From: CBFHMJ01 sp965656875
GTDB lineage: Bacteria > Pseudomonadota > Gammaproteobacteria > Enterobacterales > Alteromonadaceae
DNA length: 64,000 nt
Assembly (NCBI GenBank): GCA_965656875.1
Contig: CBFHMJ010000003.1
Coordinates: forward strand, 248,001 to 312,000
Direction of reading: 5' to 3'
In this document: in pieces, positions 6,767-15,876 of the stretch
How the letters are laid out: each line of letters begins with the position of its first letter
Position numbering within the stretch: position 1 is the stretch's first letter
Translations under genes and position numbers: made by a program
The notes under the pieces: generated by a model
What the model saw: the letters and a program-made list of their open reading frames with translations, nothing else
What the model was told of the DNA's origin: nothing
Databases searched by the model: none

Positions 6767-9603
6767 GTGATTACAAACATACGTTAAATTTACCGGAAAC
6801 TGAGTTTCCAATGCGAGGCAACCTGGCTCAACGCGAGCCAAAAATGCTGCAACAGTGGCAGCAGGACGATTTGTACCATGCTATCAGAGCATCTCGTCAG
6901 GATAAGCCTCAGTTCATTCTTCATGATGGCCCTCCATATGCGAACGGCAATATTCATATTGGTCACGCGGTAAATAAAATTCTCAAAGACATTATTATTA
7001 AATCTAAAAACCAGGCTGGTTTTGATACACCTTATGTACCAGGGTGGGACTGTCATGGTTTACCAATTGAGTTACAAGTTGAGAAAAAACACGGTAAGCC
7101 TGGTAAGAAAATTTCAGCAGCAGAGTTCCGCGAAAAATGCCGAGCTTATGCAAAAACTCAGGTAGAAGCACAACGCGAAGATTTCAAGCGTCTGGGTGTG
7201 CTTGCTGAGTGGGAAAATCCTTATCTGACAATGGATTTTGATTTCGAAGCCAACATTATTCGTACCCTGGGCCGCATTATTGACAATGGTCACGTTCAAA
7301 AGGGCTTTAAACCAGTTCACTGGTGTACTGACTGTGGTTCTGCATTAGCAGAAGCTGAGGTTGAGTATAAAGACAAAACGTCACCGGCTATTTTTGTGTC
7401 ATTCAACGCCGCTGATGAAGCTGACATCGTTTCTCGTTTTGAACACCCGGATGGTCATGTTGGTGAAGGCGATATTTCAATCGTAATCTGGACAACCACA
7501 CCATGGACAATGCCAGCTAACCGTGCTGTTGCTGTTAGCCCACGTCTTGAGTACTCATTGGTTCAGGCCGTTATTAACGGTGAAAAGCGTCGTTTTGTAC
7601 TGGCTTCTGATCTGGTTGGTGATGTGATGGATAAAGCGGGAGCCGAAAGCTTCCACGCACTAGGCTATGCCAAAGGTGAATCACTGGAACTGGCTCGTTT
7701 CAATCATCCTTTCTACGACTTTACTGTGCCTGTGATTCTGGGCGACCATGTTACGACTGATTCTGGTACGGGGTGTGTTCACACGGCACCGGGCCATGGT
7801 CAGGATGATTTCGTGGTTGGTAAACAGTATGACCTTGAAGTTGCTAATCCGGTTGGCGCCAATGGTGTATATGTTGAAGGCACAGAATTGTTTGCCGGTG
7901 AGCATGTATTCAAAGCCAATGACCATGTTATCGAAGTGATTAAAGAGCATGGCGCACTGCTTCATCACGAAGCGTATCCTCATAGTTACCCACATTGCTG
8001 GCGTCATAAAACACCAATCATTTTCCGTGCTACGCCTCAATGGTTTGTGAGCATGGATCAAAATGGTTTGCGTGAAAAGTCGATGGACGAAATTAAGCAA
8101 ACACGTTGGATCCCTGAGTGGGGTGAAAGTCGTATTGCTAATATGGTTGAAGGTCGTCCTGACTGGTGTATTTCGCGCCAGCGTACCTGGGGTGTACCAA
8201 TTGCGTTGTTTGTTCACAAAGACACAGGTGATTTGCATCCAAACACCTCTGCACTGATCGAGGAAGTTGCAACTCGCGTAGAAAAATCAGGTATTCAAGC
8301 CTGGTTTGATTTAGACGCTGCCGAGTTGATTGGTGATGACGCACAGGACTTTGTGAAAGTACCAGATACACTGGATGTATGGTTTGATTCTGGTGTTACT
8401 CACGCTTGTGTTGTAGCCGCTCGTGAAACGTTTACTGGCAAAGCAGATTTATATCTGGAAGGCTCTGATCAACATCGTGGTTGGTTCATGTCATCAATGA
8501 TGACAGGTGTTGCAGTTGATAATGAAGCGCCTTATAAACAAGTACTTACCCATGGTTTCACCGTTGATTCTGACGGTAGAAAGATGTCTAAATCATTGGG
8601 TAATGTTATTTCGCCATTAGATGTATGTAAGAAGTTAGGTGCTGATATTCTGCGTTTGTGGGTTGCATCGGCTGATTATACTGCTGAAATGGCCGTATCT
8701 GACGAAATTCTTAAACGCTCTGCTGATACCTACCGTCGTCTGAGAAATACCTCAAGATTCCTACTGTCAAACCTGAATGGTTTTGATCCAAAAACCGATT
8801 TACTGGCTAATGATCAGTTAATCGAACTGGATCGCTGGATCTTAAGTAAAGCTAAACAGCTACAAGATGAAATTACCACCGCTTACGAACAGTATCAGTT
8901 CCATGTTGTGGTTCAAAAGCTGATGAACTTCTGTACGGTTGAACTGGGTTCATTCTATCTGGATGTGATTAAGGATCGTCAGTACACAGCGAAAGCAGAT
9001 AGTGTTGCTCGTCGTTCTTGTCAAACAGTGCTGTTCCATATTGCCGAGGCAATGACGCGCTGGATGGCGCCAATTACATCATTTACTGCACAGGAAATCT
9101 GGGCTTTATTGCCATCAGTGACTGATGAAGACCGTGCTAAATATGTGTTTACGCAGGAATGGTATCAGGGCTTTGGTGATATTGCTGAGTCAGGCGACTT
9201 CAGTGATGAATACTGGCAGGAAGTACTGGCTGTTCGTGGCGAAGTAAACAAGGTCATCGAAGCGGCACGACGTGAAAATCAGATTGGCGCATCTTTGCAA
9301 GCTGAACTAACAATTTATGCTGATGATGCACTGAAAGCAAAACTGGCTAAATTGGAAGACGAATTACGATTTGTTCTTATCACATCTAAAGCTGAGTTGG
9401 GTGAAGCATCGGCAAAACCTGAATCAGCGGTTGCAACGGACATTGAAGGCTTGTTTATTCACGTTCATGCATCTGAAGCGGCTAAGTGTGAGCGCTGCTG
9501 GCACTATCGCGATGATGTTGGATCTGATGAGCGTTACAGTGACTTATGTGGTCGTTGTGTGACCAACGTTGAAGGCGATGGTGAAGTTCGCCAATTTGCG
9601 TGA
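6763..9603 (+). CDS. ileS: isoleucyl-tRNA synthetase
   Basis: This 946-residue class Ia synthetase has the HIGH signature as NIHIGHAVNK near residue 65, the KMSKS loop as GRKMSKSLGN near 607, and the editing domain between them (IWTTTPWTMPANRAVAV). A C-terminal four-cysteine zinc site, CERCWHYRDD...CGRC, completes the bacterial-type enzyme. It charges tRNA-Ile and edits Val-tRNA-Ile. It overlaps ribF and is followed closely by lspA. Confidence 0.98.
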   Translation: MSDYKHTLNLPETEFPMRGNLAQREPKMLQQWQQDDLYHAIRASRQDKPQFILHDGPPYANGNIHIGHAVNKILKDIIIKSKNQAGFDTPYVPGWDCHGLPIELQVEKKHGKPGKKISAAEFREKCRAYAKTQVEAQREDFKRLGVLAEWENPYLTMDFDFEANIIRTLGRIIDNGHVQKGFKPVHWCTDCGSALAEAEVEYKDKTSPAIFVSFNAADEADIVSRFEHPDGHVGEGDISIVIWTTTPWTMPANRAVAVSPRLEYSLVQAVINGEKRRFVLASDLVGDVMDKAGAESFHALGYAKGESLELARFNHPFYDFTVPVILGDHVTTDSGTGCVHTAPGHGQDDFVVGKQYDLEVANPVGANGVYVEGTELFAGEHVFKANDHVIEVIKEHGALLHHEAYPHSYPHCWRHKTPIIFRATPQWFVSMDQNGLREKSMDEIKQTRWIPEWGESRIANMVEGRPDWCISRQRTWGVPIALFVHKDTGDLHPNTSALIEEVATRVEKSGIQAWFDLDAAELIGDDAQDFVKVPDTLDVWFDSGVTHACVVAARETFTGKADLYLEGSDQHRGWFMSSMMTGVAVDNEAPYKQVLTHGFTVDSDGRKMSKSLGNVISPLDVCKKLGADILRLWVASADYTAEMAVSDEILKRSADTYRRLRNTSRFLLSNLNGFDPKTDLLANDQLIELDRWILSKAKQLQDEITTAYEQYQFHVVVQKLMNFCTVELGSFYLDVIKDRQYTAKADSVARRSCQTVLFHIAEAMTRWMAPITSFTAQEIWALLPSVTDEDRAKYVFTQEWYQGFGDIAESGDFSDEYWQEVLAVRGEVNKVIEAARRENQIGASLQAELTIYADDALKAKLAKLEDELRFVLITSKAELGEASAKPESAVATDIEGLFIHVHASEAAKCERCWHYRDDVGSDERYSDLCGRCVTNVEGDGEVRQFA

Positions 9604-9614
9604 GTTAGCTGTAC

Positions 9615-10145
9615 ATGACCAATCAAACTGAACAACAGACTGTAGCGCCTTTGCCAGCGCTACAGTCTGGCTTATTCTGGCTATGGATTAGCGTCCTGGT
9701 CATCGCACTGGATCTCATTACCAAGTTTGCGGTTGTTGATGCAATGAGCCTTGGTGAATCCATTCAAATTCTTCCCTTTTTTAACTTTACCTATGTTCAT
9801 AATTATGGTGCCGCTTTCAGTTTTTTAAGTGACGCGGGAGGCTGGCAACGCTGGTTCTTTACAGCAATTGGAGTTGGAGCCGTAGGCTTGATTCTGTACT
9901 GGCTAAAGCAAATGCCAAAAAACCAGAAACTGCAAGGCGTTGCGTTTACTCTAATTTTAGGTGGAGCAATCGGGAATTTATATGATCGGAATGTTTACGG
10001 TTACGTCGTAGATTTCCTGCATTTTTATTATCAAAACTGGCATTTCCCGGCGTTTAATATTGCTGATATTGCAATTTCGTGTGGTGCGGGTTTATTGATT
10101 ATCGAAATTTTATTCTTTTCGTCTGAGCAAGACGAGGCAAAGTGA
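9615..10145 (+). CDS. lspA: lipoprotein signal peptidase (SPase II)
   Basis: This 176-residue protein has four membrane segments. The catalytic aspartates lie in the two family signatures GGAIGNLYDRN and FNIADIAISCG. It cleaves prolipoproteins at the lipidated cysteine in the inner membrane and would process the lipoproteins encoded elsewhere in this window (15.9 and 41.7 kb). The N-terminus has an extra polar stretch of about 15 residues before the first membrane segment. It sits 11 bases after ileS. Confidence 0.97.
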   Translation: MTNQTEQQTVAPLPALQSGLFWLWISVLVIALDLITKFAVVDAMSLGESIQILPFFNFTYVHNYGAAFSFLSDAGGWQRWFFTAIGVGAVGLILYWLKQMPKNQKLQGVAFTLILGGAIGNLYDRNVYGYVVDFLHFYYQNWHFPAFNIADIAISCGAGLLIIEILFFSSEQDEAK

Positions 10146-10157
10146 GTGTCACCCTGT

Positions 10158-10604
10158 ATGTCAAATGTGATTACTGAGCAGAGCGTTGTTATTCTGCACA
10201 TTACGATGAAACTTGAAGATGGTTCTGTTGCTGACAGTTCTAAAGTTGGTGATCGACCTGCGAAAATTTTGATGGGTGATCAGAGCTTATCTCCTGCATT
10301 TGAGCAAAATTTACTGGGACTAACGGCGGGTGATGAAAAATCATTCGAATTAGCGCCGGAAGATGCATTTGGTCAGATCAATCCAGATAATATTCATCAT
10401 ATGGACCGTAGTCGATTTTCGTTGGATGCGCCTGCAGAAGCCGGTCAGATTATTGCTTTTTCTCAGCCTGGCGGTGGTGAAGTACCGGGTATTATTCGAG
10501 AAGTGCAGGGCGATTCAGTAACTGTTGATTTTAACCATCCACTGGCTGGACATACGATTACGTTTGAAGTCGAAATCGTTGAGATACAGGAACCTGCCGC
10601 GTGA
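10158..10604 (+). CDS. fkpB: FKBP-type peptidyl-prolyl isomerase
   Basis: From ATG 10158 the product has 148 residues (E. coli FkpB 149). It has the SlpA-type FKBP core with LGLTAGDEKSFELAPEDAFG and the C-terminal VDFNHPLAGHTITFEVEIV. It catalyses proline isomerisation, with chaperone activity, in the cytoplasm. An in-frame GTG at 10146, directly after the lspA stop, would add four residues and is less likely. It overlaps ispH by four bases (GTGA), as in many gammaproteobacteria. Confidence 0.93.
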   Translation: MSNVITEQSVVILHITMKLEDGSVADSSKVGDRPAKILMGDQSLSPAFEQNLLGLTAGDEKSFELAPEDAFGQINPDNIHHMDRSRFSLDAPAEAGQIIAFSQPGGGEVPGIIREVQGDSVTVDFNHPLAGHTITFEVEIVEIQEPAA

Positions 10605-11533
10605 ATATTCACTTAGCTAATCCTCGTGGTTTTTGCGCCGGTGTTGACCGTGCAATTACCATTGTAGAACGAGCGCTTGAGATCTTTGGGCCGCCTATCT
10701 ATGTTCGCCATGAAGTGGTGCATAATAAATTCGTTGTGAATGGCTTAAGAGATCGTGGAGCAATATTCGTTGATGAGCTACATGAAGTACCTGATGATTC
10801 AACGGTTATTTTCAGTGCTCATGGCGTATCGAAAGCGGTCAAGCAAGAAGCAAAAGATCGAGACCTGAAAGTCTTTGATGCGACTTGTCCACTGGTGACT
10901 AAAGTTCATATGGAAGTGACACGCGCCAGCCGTAAAGGTGAGGAATGTATTCTCATCGGCCACGAAGGCCACCCGGAAGTTGAAGGAACCATGGGACAGT
11001 ATGACAATCCCGAGGGCGGTATCTATCTGGTAGAGTCGGTTGAAGATGTCGCCAGATTAACCGTGAAAGATGAGCAGAAGCTGATTTACAGCTCGCAAAC
11101 GACGTTGTCGGTAGATGATACCTCAGACGTTATTGAAGCACTTCGGGCGCGTTTTCCTGATATTCAGGGACCACGTAAAGATGACATTTGCTATGCAACA
11201 CAAAATCGTCAGGATGCTGTGAGATATTTGTCTTCGTTGTCTGAAGTGGTGCTGGTGGTTGGTGCAAAAAACAGTTCTAACTCGAATCGTCTTCGTGAAG
11301 TCGCTGAAAAGCTGGGATGTAAAGCCTGGTTGATCGATGATGCTACATCCATTGATGATGCCTGGTTTGCAGGTGTAGAGCATGTTGGTGTGACAGCTGG
11401 AGCGTCAGCTCCTGAAGTGTTGGTGCAGCAAGTGATTGATAAACTGAAATCGCTGGGTGGTAAAACGGTTCAGGAAACAGCTGGTATTGAAGAGAATATC
11501 GTATTTTCAATTCCACCAGAATTACGATCATAG
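10601..11533 (+). CDS. ispH: 4-hydroxy-3-methylbut-2-enyl diphosphate reductase
   Basis: This 310-residue protein carries the three iron-sulfur cysteines in GFCAGVDRAI, DATCPLVTKVH and DDICYATQNRQ. It makes IPP and DMAPP in the last step of the MEP pathway. It starts with GTG at 10601 inside the end of fkpB. It closes the housekeeping block; a stem-loop and a convergent minor-pilin-like gene follow. Confidence 0.98.
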   Translation: MNIHLANPRGFCAGVDRAITIVERALEIFGPPIYVRHEVVHNKFVVNGLRDRGAIFVDELHEVPDDSTVIFSAHGVSKAVKQEAKDRDLKVFDATCPLVTKVHMEVTRASRKGEECILIGHEGHPEVEGTMGQYDNPEGGIYLVESVEDVARLTVKDEQKLIYSSQTTLSVDDTSDVIEALRARFPDIQGPRKDDICYATQNRQDAVRYLSSLSEVVLVVGAKNSSNSNRLREVAEKLGCKAWLIDDATSIDDAWFAGVEHVGVTAGASAPEVLVQQVIDKLKSLGGKTVQETAGIEENIVFSIPPELRS

Positions 11534-11555
11534 ACCGTACTTAGCTTTCTTATTC

Positions 11556-11581
11556 GAGCAGATAATCAGTGATATCTGCTC
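11556..11581. terminator. stem-loop between ispH and the convergent pilin-like gene
   Basis: A perfect 9-bp stem GAGCAGATA / TATCTGCTC with an 8-base loop. There is no T-run on either side, so it may stabilise 3' ends or act as a weak terminator rather than a classic one. Confidence 0.45.
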
Positions 11582-11589
11582 ATCAGACC

Positions 11590-12093
11590 CTAACTCCCAT
11601 AAACACCTTCATGCCATTCTGCTTTTCCTGCCGATGAAATTGCTATTGATCGGGCACTGGCGTCAGATTTACCTCGTGCTTTGTAAACAAAGACACCTTC
11701 GTTGCCATTTACGATAGAGCCGTCTGGTAGAAATATGATGCCAGCACCGCTATACGTTAGCGTATCTTCCCGGGTGATTTGATTAATGATTCTTATGACA
11801 TTTTCATTAGCGGCTTTAGTCATATTGCTGTCGTCATCAAAGAATAACGAGACAGGCAAAGACCAGTCATTCGTGCATTGATTTTTTGACAAGGGGCATA
11901 ACGTGATGACCCTGCCGCTGGCGACAGCCTGATGCCGTGCTGCTGCCAGCTGTCGGGATAATGATTTCATATAGCCCTCTGAACGCGTGGTGTTCATAAA
12001 GCCTTCTAGTGACGGATATCCTATTCCTGCAATAATTCCAATAATAGCGATGATTATCATCAGTTCGAACAACGAAAACCCCTGATGCTTCAT
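11590..12093 (-). CDS. GspH/FimT-type pseudopilin (type IV minor pilin-like)
   Basis: This 167-residue protein starts MKHQGFSLFELMIIIAIIG: a short positive leader, a Gly-Phe prepilin peptidase site, Glu at +5 and a hydrophobic helix, followed by a soluble C-terminal domain of GspH/FimT length. Minor pilins of this class prime pilus or type II secretion pseudopilus assembly. The start at 12093 has GGAG upstream; a longer in-frame start adds 25 residues unlike a pilin leader. In Pseudomonas a whole minor-pilin operon lies next to ispH, but only this single gene is present here. The C-terminal part is not recognised beyond the fold class. Confidence 0.85.
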   Translation of the reverse strand: MKHQGFSLFELMIIIAIIGIIAGIGYPSLEGFMNTTRSEGYMKSLSRQLAAARHQAVASGRVITLCPLSKNQCTNDWSLPVSLFFDDDSNMTKAANENVIRIINQITREDTLTYSGAGIIFLPDGSIVNGNEGVFVYKARGKSDASARSIAISSAGKAEWHEGVYGS

Positions 12094-12308
12094 ATCGACT
12101 CTCCGTAACACTGAGTAACGCTCACGAGATATTGCTGCATTTAAGCACATAATCAGGAGTTGTCGCAAAGTAGTTTAAATATTGTTCAATACTTTGCGGC
12201 AATTAAATTACTTAGTGATATGAAATTTGCATCGACTATAATACCCACCTGATTATGTGGCCTGTGATAATGCCAGCCTTTGGCAGTTTAGAGGAAAGAG
12301 AACGATTA

Positions 12309-13922
12309 ATGAGTGAAGTACTGAATATTGTTGTTGCCCAGGAAAATTTTCTGGTTGGTGCGGTTAAGCAAAACACCCAGAAGATACTTGACGTTGCGTC
12401 TAATCACCATGATGCAGATATAATCGTTTTCCCCGAACTGTCACTTACCGGTTACCCACCTGAAGACTTACTCTATCGAGATGATTTGCAAGAAAGAGTC
12501 GAACAGGCGTTAGTTCAGATAACAGATGCGCAATTAACTTCTTCGCTGGTTATTGGCCATCCGTGGCGTGATAACGGTTTGTTATATAACGCGGTTAGTG
12601 TGGTGTCAGGCGGTGAAATTATCTGCCGTTACTTCAAACAGCAATTGCCGAATTACGGCGTGTTTGATGAAAAACGCTATTTTGCCGCAGGTACTGAATC
12701 AGCCAGTTTCATGTTGAAAGGGCACCATGTCGGTGTACTTATTTGTGAAGATTTATGGTTCGAACAACCCGTTAAAGCATTGAGTGATGTCGGTGTTGAT
12801 TTAATTCTTGCGCCGAATGCTTCGCCTTATGAACAAGGCAAGTTTGATCAGCGAACCCGTGTTGTGTCGGATCGTGTAAACGAATCTGGTATCCCTGTGT
12901 TGTACGTCAACCATGTTTGTGGACAGGACGAACTGGTGTTTGACGGACAATCCTTTGCGATGAATGCTGATGGTCTTGCACTAAGATTGCCTGCATTTGA
13001 ACAACAACAGCATACGATTCAATTCGTTAATAGTCGATTTGAAGCTTCAACGGTTGCAGAGCCTTTGTGTATTGAAGCCGAAGTGTATCAGGCGTTGGTG
13101 CTGGGTACGCGAGATTACATTGCAAAAAATGGCTTTAAAGGTGCCGTACTAGGGTTGTCGGGAGGCATAGACTCAGCATTGACACTTGCAGTAGCGGTTG
13201 ATGCTATCGGTGCAGAAAACGTTCATGCTGTCATGATGCCGTTTCGTTACACGTCTGAAATGAGCGTGGACGACGCGGCAAAACAGGCACTGGACATGGG
13301 GGTGACGTTCGATAATGTTTCTATTGAAGCAATGTATGATTCATTCCTTGGGCAACTGGCCCCCATTTTTGGAGATCGTAAAAAAGATACCACGGAGGAG
13401 AACCTTCAGGCGCGTATTCGTGGTGTCCTGTTAATGTCTATCTCCAATAAGACCGGCAAGATTCTGCTAACAACGTCGAATAAAAGTGAGAGTGCTGTCG
13501 GTTACTGTACGTTGTATGGTGATATGTGCGGCGGTTTTGCTGTTATCAAAGATTTACCTAAAACACTGGTTTATCGAGTATCTGCGTGGCGAAATACGGT
13601 ATCGCCTGTTATTCCTGAGCGTGTTATTACCAGAGCACCATCGGCAGAGCTGGCACCGGATCAGATCGATGAAGATAGCCTTCCTCCTTATGATGAACTG
13701 GATACTATTCTGGAGATGTATGTCGAGCAGGATAAATCATTAGCTGATATTATTGCTGCTGGTTTCAATGAAGAAGTTGTTACCCGGATTCTTCGTCTGG
13801 TTGATATAAATGAGTACAAACGCAGACAAGCTGCACCGGGTCCAAAAGTAACATCACGTAACTTTAATAAAGATCGCCGGAATCCAATTACTTCAGGATT
13901 TGGCCGAGAGAGAGTCTCATGA
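12309..13922 (+). CDS. nadE: glutamine-dependent NAD+ synthetase
   Basis: This 537-residue two-domain enzyme has an N-terminal nitrilase-type glutaminase with the Glu in FPELSLTGYPPEDL, the Lys region YFKQQLPNYGVFDE and the Cys in LICEDLWF. The C-terminal synthetase has the ATP P-loop GLSGGIDSALTLA and NKSESAVGYCTLYGDM. It amidates deamido-NAD using glutamine nitrogen. ATG 12309 gives the usual MSEVLNIVVAQ beginning; 18 further upstream codons are open but not family-like. The stop overlaps glnB (ATGA), linking a glutamine-consuming enzyme with the nitrogen sensor. Confidence 0.96.
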   Translation: MSEVLNIVVAQENFLVGAVKQNTQKILDVASNHHDADIIVFPELSLTGYPPEDLLYRDDLQERVEQALVQITDAQLTSSLVIGHPWRDNGLLYNAVSVVSGGEIICRYFKQQLPNYGVFDEKRYFAAGTESASFMLKGHHVGVLICEDLWFEQPVKALSDVGVDLILAPNASPYEQGKFDQRTRVVSDRVNESGIPVLYVNHVCGQDELVFDGQSFAMNADGLALRLPAFEQQQHTIQFVNSRFEASTVAEPLCIEAEVYQALVLGTRDYIAKNGFKGAVLGLSGGIDSALTLAVAVDAIGAENVHAVMMPFRYTSEMSVDDAAKQALDMGVTFDNVSIEAMYDSFLGQLAPIFGDRKKDTTEENLQARIRGVLLMSISNKTGKILLTTSNKSESAVGYCTLYGDMCGGFAVIKDLPKTLVYRVSAWRNTVSPVIPERVITRAPSAELAPDQIDEDSLPPYDELDTILEMYVEQDKSLADIIAAGFNEEVVTRILRLVDINEYKRRQAAPGPKVTSRNFNKDRRNPITSGFGRERVS

Positions 13923-14257
13923 AAAAGATTGAAGCAGTAATAAAGCCATTTAAACTGGATGACGTTCGTGAAGCACTGGGTGAGATTAATATTACTGGGA
14001 TGACGGTAACTGAAGTTAAAGGTTTTGGTCGTCAAAAAGGTCATACTGAATTGTACCGTGGTGCTGAGTACATGGTGGATTTTCTGCCAAAGGTCAAACT
14101 TGAGATCGTTGTGTCTGATGATGATGTAGAGCGTTGTGTGGACGTAATCATTAATACAGCGCAAACCGGTAAAATCGGTGACGGTAAAATCTTTGTCTTT
14201 GATGTTGAACGTGTAGTGCGAATCAGAACTGGTGAAGAAGACGACGAGGCTATTTAG
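13919..14257 (+). CDS. glnB: nitrogen regulatory protein PII
   Basis: These 112 residues are nearly identical in pattern to E. coli GlnB. They include FKLDDVREAL, the T-loop GFGRQKGHTELYRGAEY with uridylylation site Y51, and the C-terminal signature TGKIGDGKIFVFDVERVVRIRTGE. PII senses 2-oxoglutarate, ATP/ADP and, through uridylylation, glutamine. It is translationally coupled to nadE and ends at a strong terminator. Confidence 0.98.
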   Translation: MKKIEAVIKPFKLDDVREALGEINITGMTVTEVKGFGRQKGHTELYRGAEYMVDFLPKVKLEIVVSDDDVERCVDVIINTAQTGKIGDGKIFVFDVERVVRIRTGEEDDEAI

Positions 14258-14285
14258 TTGTTGTAGAGTCAAAATATTTGAATGT

Positions 14286-14318
14286 AAAAAAATGCCCGGT
14301 ATATCCGGGCATTTTTTT
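14286..14318. terminator. bidirectional rho-independent terminator
   Basis: AAAAAATGCCCGG / CCGGGCATTTTTTT with a 5-base loop. It ends glnB on the plus strand and the symporter gene on the minus strand. Confidence 0.9.
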
Positions 14319-14330
14319 GGCGGTTACTTA

Positions 14331-15677
14331 TTATTTTTTGGGATGAATAAACGCAGCATCATCAATGTTCTCGATGTCTTCACCCGCTCTTGCGTTGTTA
14401 AAGGTTGCTTCATTGAATTCGTTTTCACTTTTAGCAATAACGCATGAAACCATACAATCGCCAGTGACGTTAACGGCTGTACGTGTCATGTCCAGCAGAC
14501 GATCAACACCCATAATAATTGCGATACCTTCCAGCGGTAGACCAACCTGATCTAAAACCATTGCCAACATAACCAGACCAACGCCAGGCACACCCGCTGT
14601 ACCAACAGAGGCCAGCGTTGCCGTCAGGATAACGGTCAGGTAATCGGCAATCGACAAATCGACATTGAATGCCTGAGCAATAAATACGGTTGCAACTCCT
14701 TGCATAATTGCGGTGCCATCCATATTAATTGTTGCGCCCAGTGGCACGGTGAAAGAAGCAATACTGTTATTAACACCGAGCTTTTTAGTCGCTGTTTCCA
14801 TTGTAATTGGCATAGTGGCACTGCTACTAGCCGTAGAAAATGCAAATAGCGCTGCATCTTTCATTTTTGCCAGGAATTTAAGAGGATTTAAACCCGCTAA
14901 GGTTTTCATTAATACCGGGAAGGTTACCAGCGCATGAGTAAACAGCGCCAGTAATACCACCATGAAATAGACACCAAGATTGAGAATTGCGTCAGCTTTC
15001 AGGGTAGTGAAGGTGCGAGCCATCAAAGCAAATACACCATACGGTGCCAGATTCATCAGTAAAACAACCAGCTTAAGTATCACTTCGTTCAGGTCTTTAA
15101 AGATGTCCAGAAGGCGTTCACCTGGCTTACCGCTCAGTGCCATTGCAATACCAAACAATAAAGAAAACACAATAACCTGGAGCATGTTACCTTCAGCCAT
15201 TGCATTGATGGGGTTGCTCGGAAACATATCAATTAGAACTTTCGCCAGCCCTGGGGATTCTTTGCCCTGAAAAGCCGCATCGCTCGCCATATTGACCCCA
15301 ACACCAGGTTCAAAAATCAAGGCCAGTGAAATGGCTATTGTGATAGCTACGGCTGTCGTTACCAGGTATAAGCTAATTGATTTCCCACCTAAGCGCCCCA
15401 GTTTGGCCGTATCGCCAAGTGAGCAGGTACCAACTACTAATGAAACAAATACAAGTGGAACAACCAGCATTTTTAAACTGGCGACAAAGATTTGGCCAAT
15501 GACATAAAAAACGCCATCAGCGAAGAAAGCTTTTAACGGAAGTTGATAAACTCCCAGGTTGAGAAAATACTCATCGTTTTTGCCGATGATGAATTGTAGT
15601 AACAAGCCGGTCAGTAATCCGGCGAACATCGCAATCGCGATTCGAGCAGTTAAACTAAATTTTTTTTGTTCTGCCAT
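14331..15677 (-). CDS. dicarboxylate/amino acid:cation symporter (DAACS family)
   Basis: This 448-residue inner-membrane protein has the glutamate-transporter signatures: the Ser-rich hairpin TASSSATMPI, NMDGTAIMQGVATVFIAQ, the second hairpin GTAGVPGVGLVMLAM and RTAVNVTGD. These position substrate and Na+ or H+. It is close to GltP/GltT/DctA types, importing glutamate, aspartate or C4-dicarboxylates. The substrate cannot be fixed without comparison. It is convergent with glnB, sharing its terminator. Confidence 0.93.
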   Translation of the reverse strand: MAEQKKFSLTARIAIAMFAGLLTGLLLQFIIGKNDEYFLNLGVYQLPLKAFFADGVFYVIGQIFVASLKMLVVPLVFVSLVVGTCSLGDTAKLGRLGGKSISLYLVTTAVAITIAISLALIFEPGVGVNMASDAAFQGKESPGLAKVLIDMFPSNPINAMAEGNMLQVIVFSLLFGIAMALSGKPGERLLDIFKDLNEVILKLVVLLMNLAPYGVFALMARTFTTLKADAILNLGVYFMVVLLALFTHALVTFPVLMKTLAGLNPLKFLAKMKDAALFAFSTASSSATMPITMETATKKLGVNNSIASFTVPLGATINMDGTAIMQGVATVFIAQAFNVDLSIADYLTVILTATLASVGTAGVPGVGLVMLAMVLDQVGLPLEGIAIIMGVDRLLDMTRTAVNVTGDCMVSCVIAKSENEFNEATFNNARAGEDIENIDDAAFIHPKK

Positions 15678-15876
15678 AAAAAACTCTTATTTTTCAATAC
15701 TCATTGGTCTTCAATTATCATTCCATGATTTGAAATTATAAAAAATCAAATAAGCGTATCAGTTATAACTGAAAGATAAAGCTAAGTTGCGGAAAAAAAT
15801 AAAAATACAGTTTGATTTTTACACGATTCAGCTAAGATAGTCGCTGTTTAAATTACAATCAGCAAAGGGAGATAAT

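Noticed and set aside
7681..8238. Long reverse-strand open frame inside ileS
   Set aside because: It is antisense to highly conserved synthetase coding sequence and shows no motifs, so it is a shadow frame.
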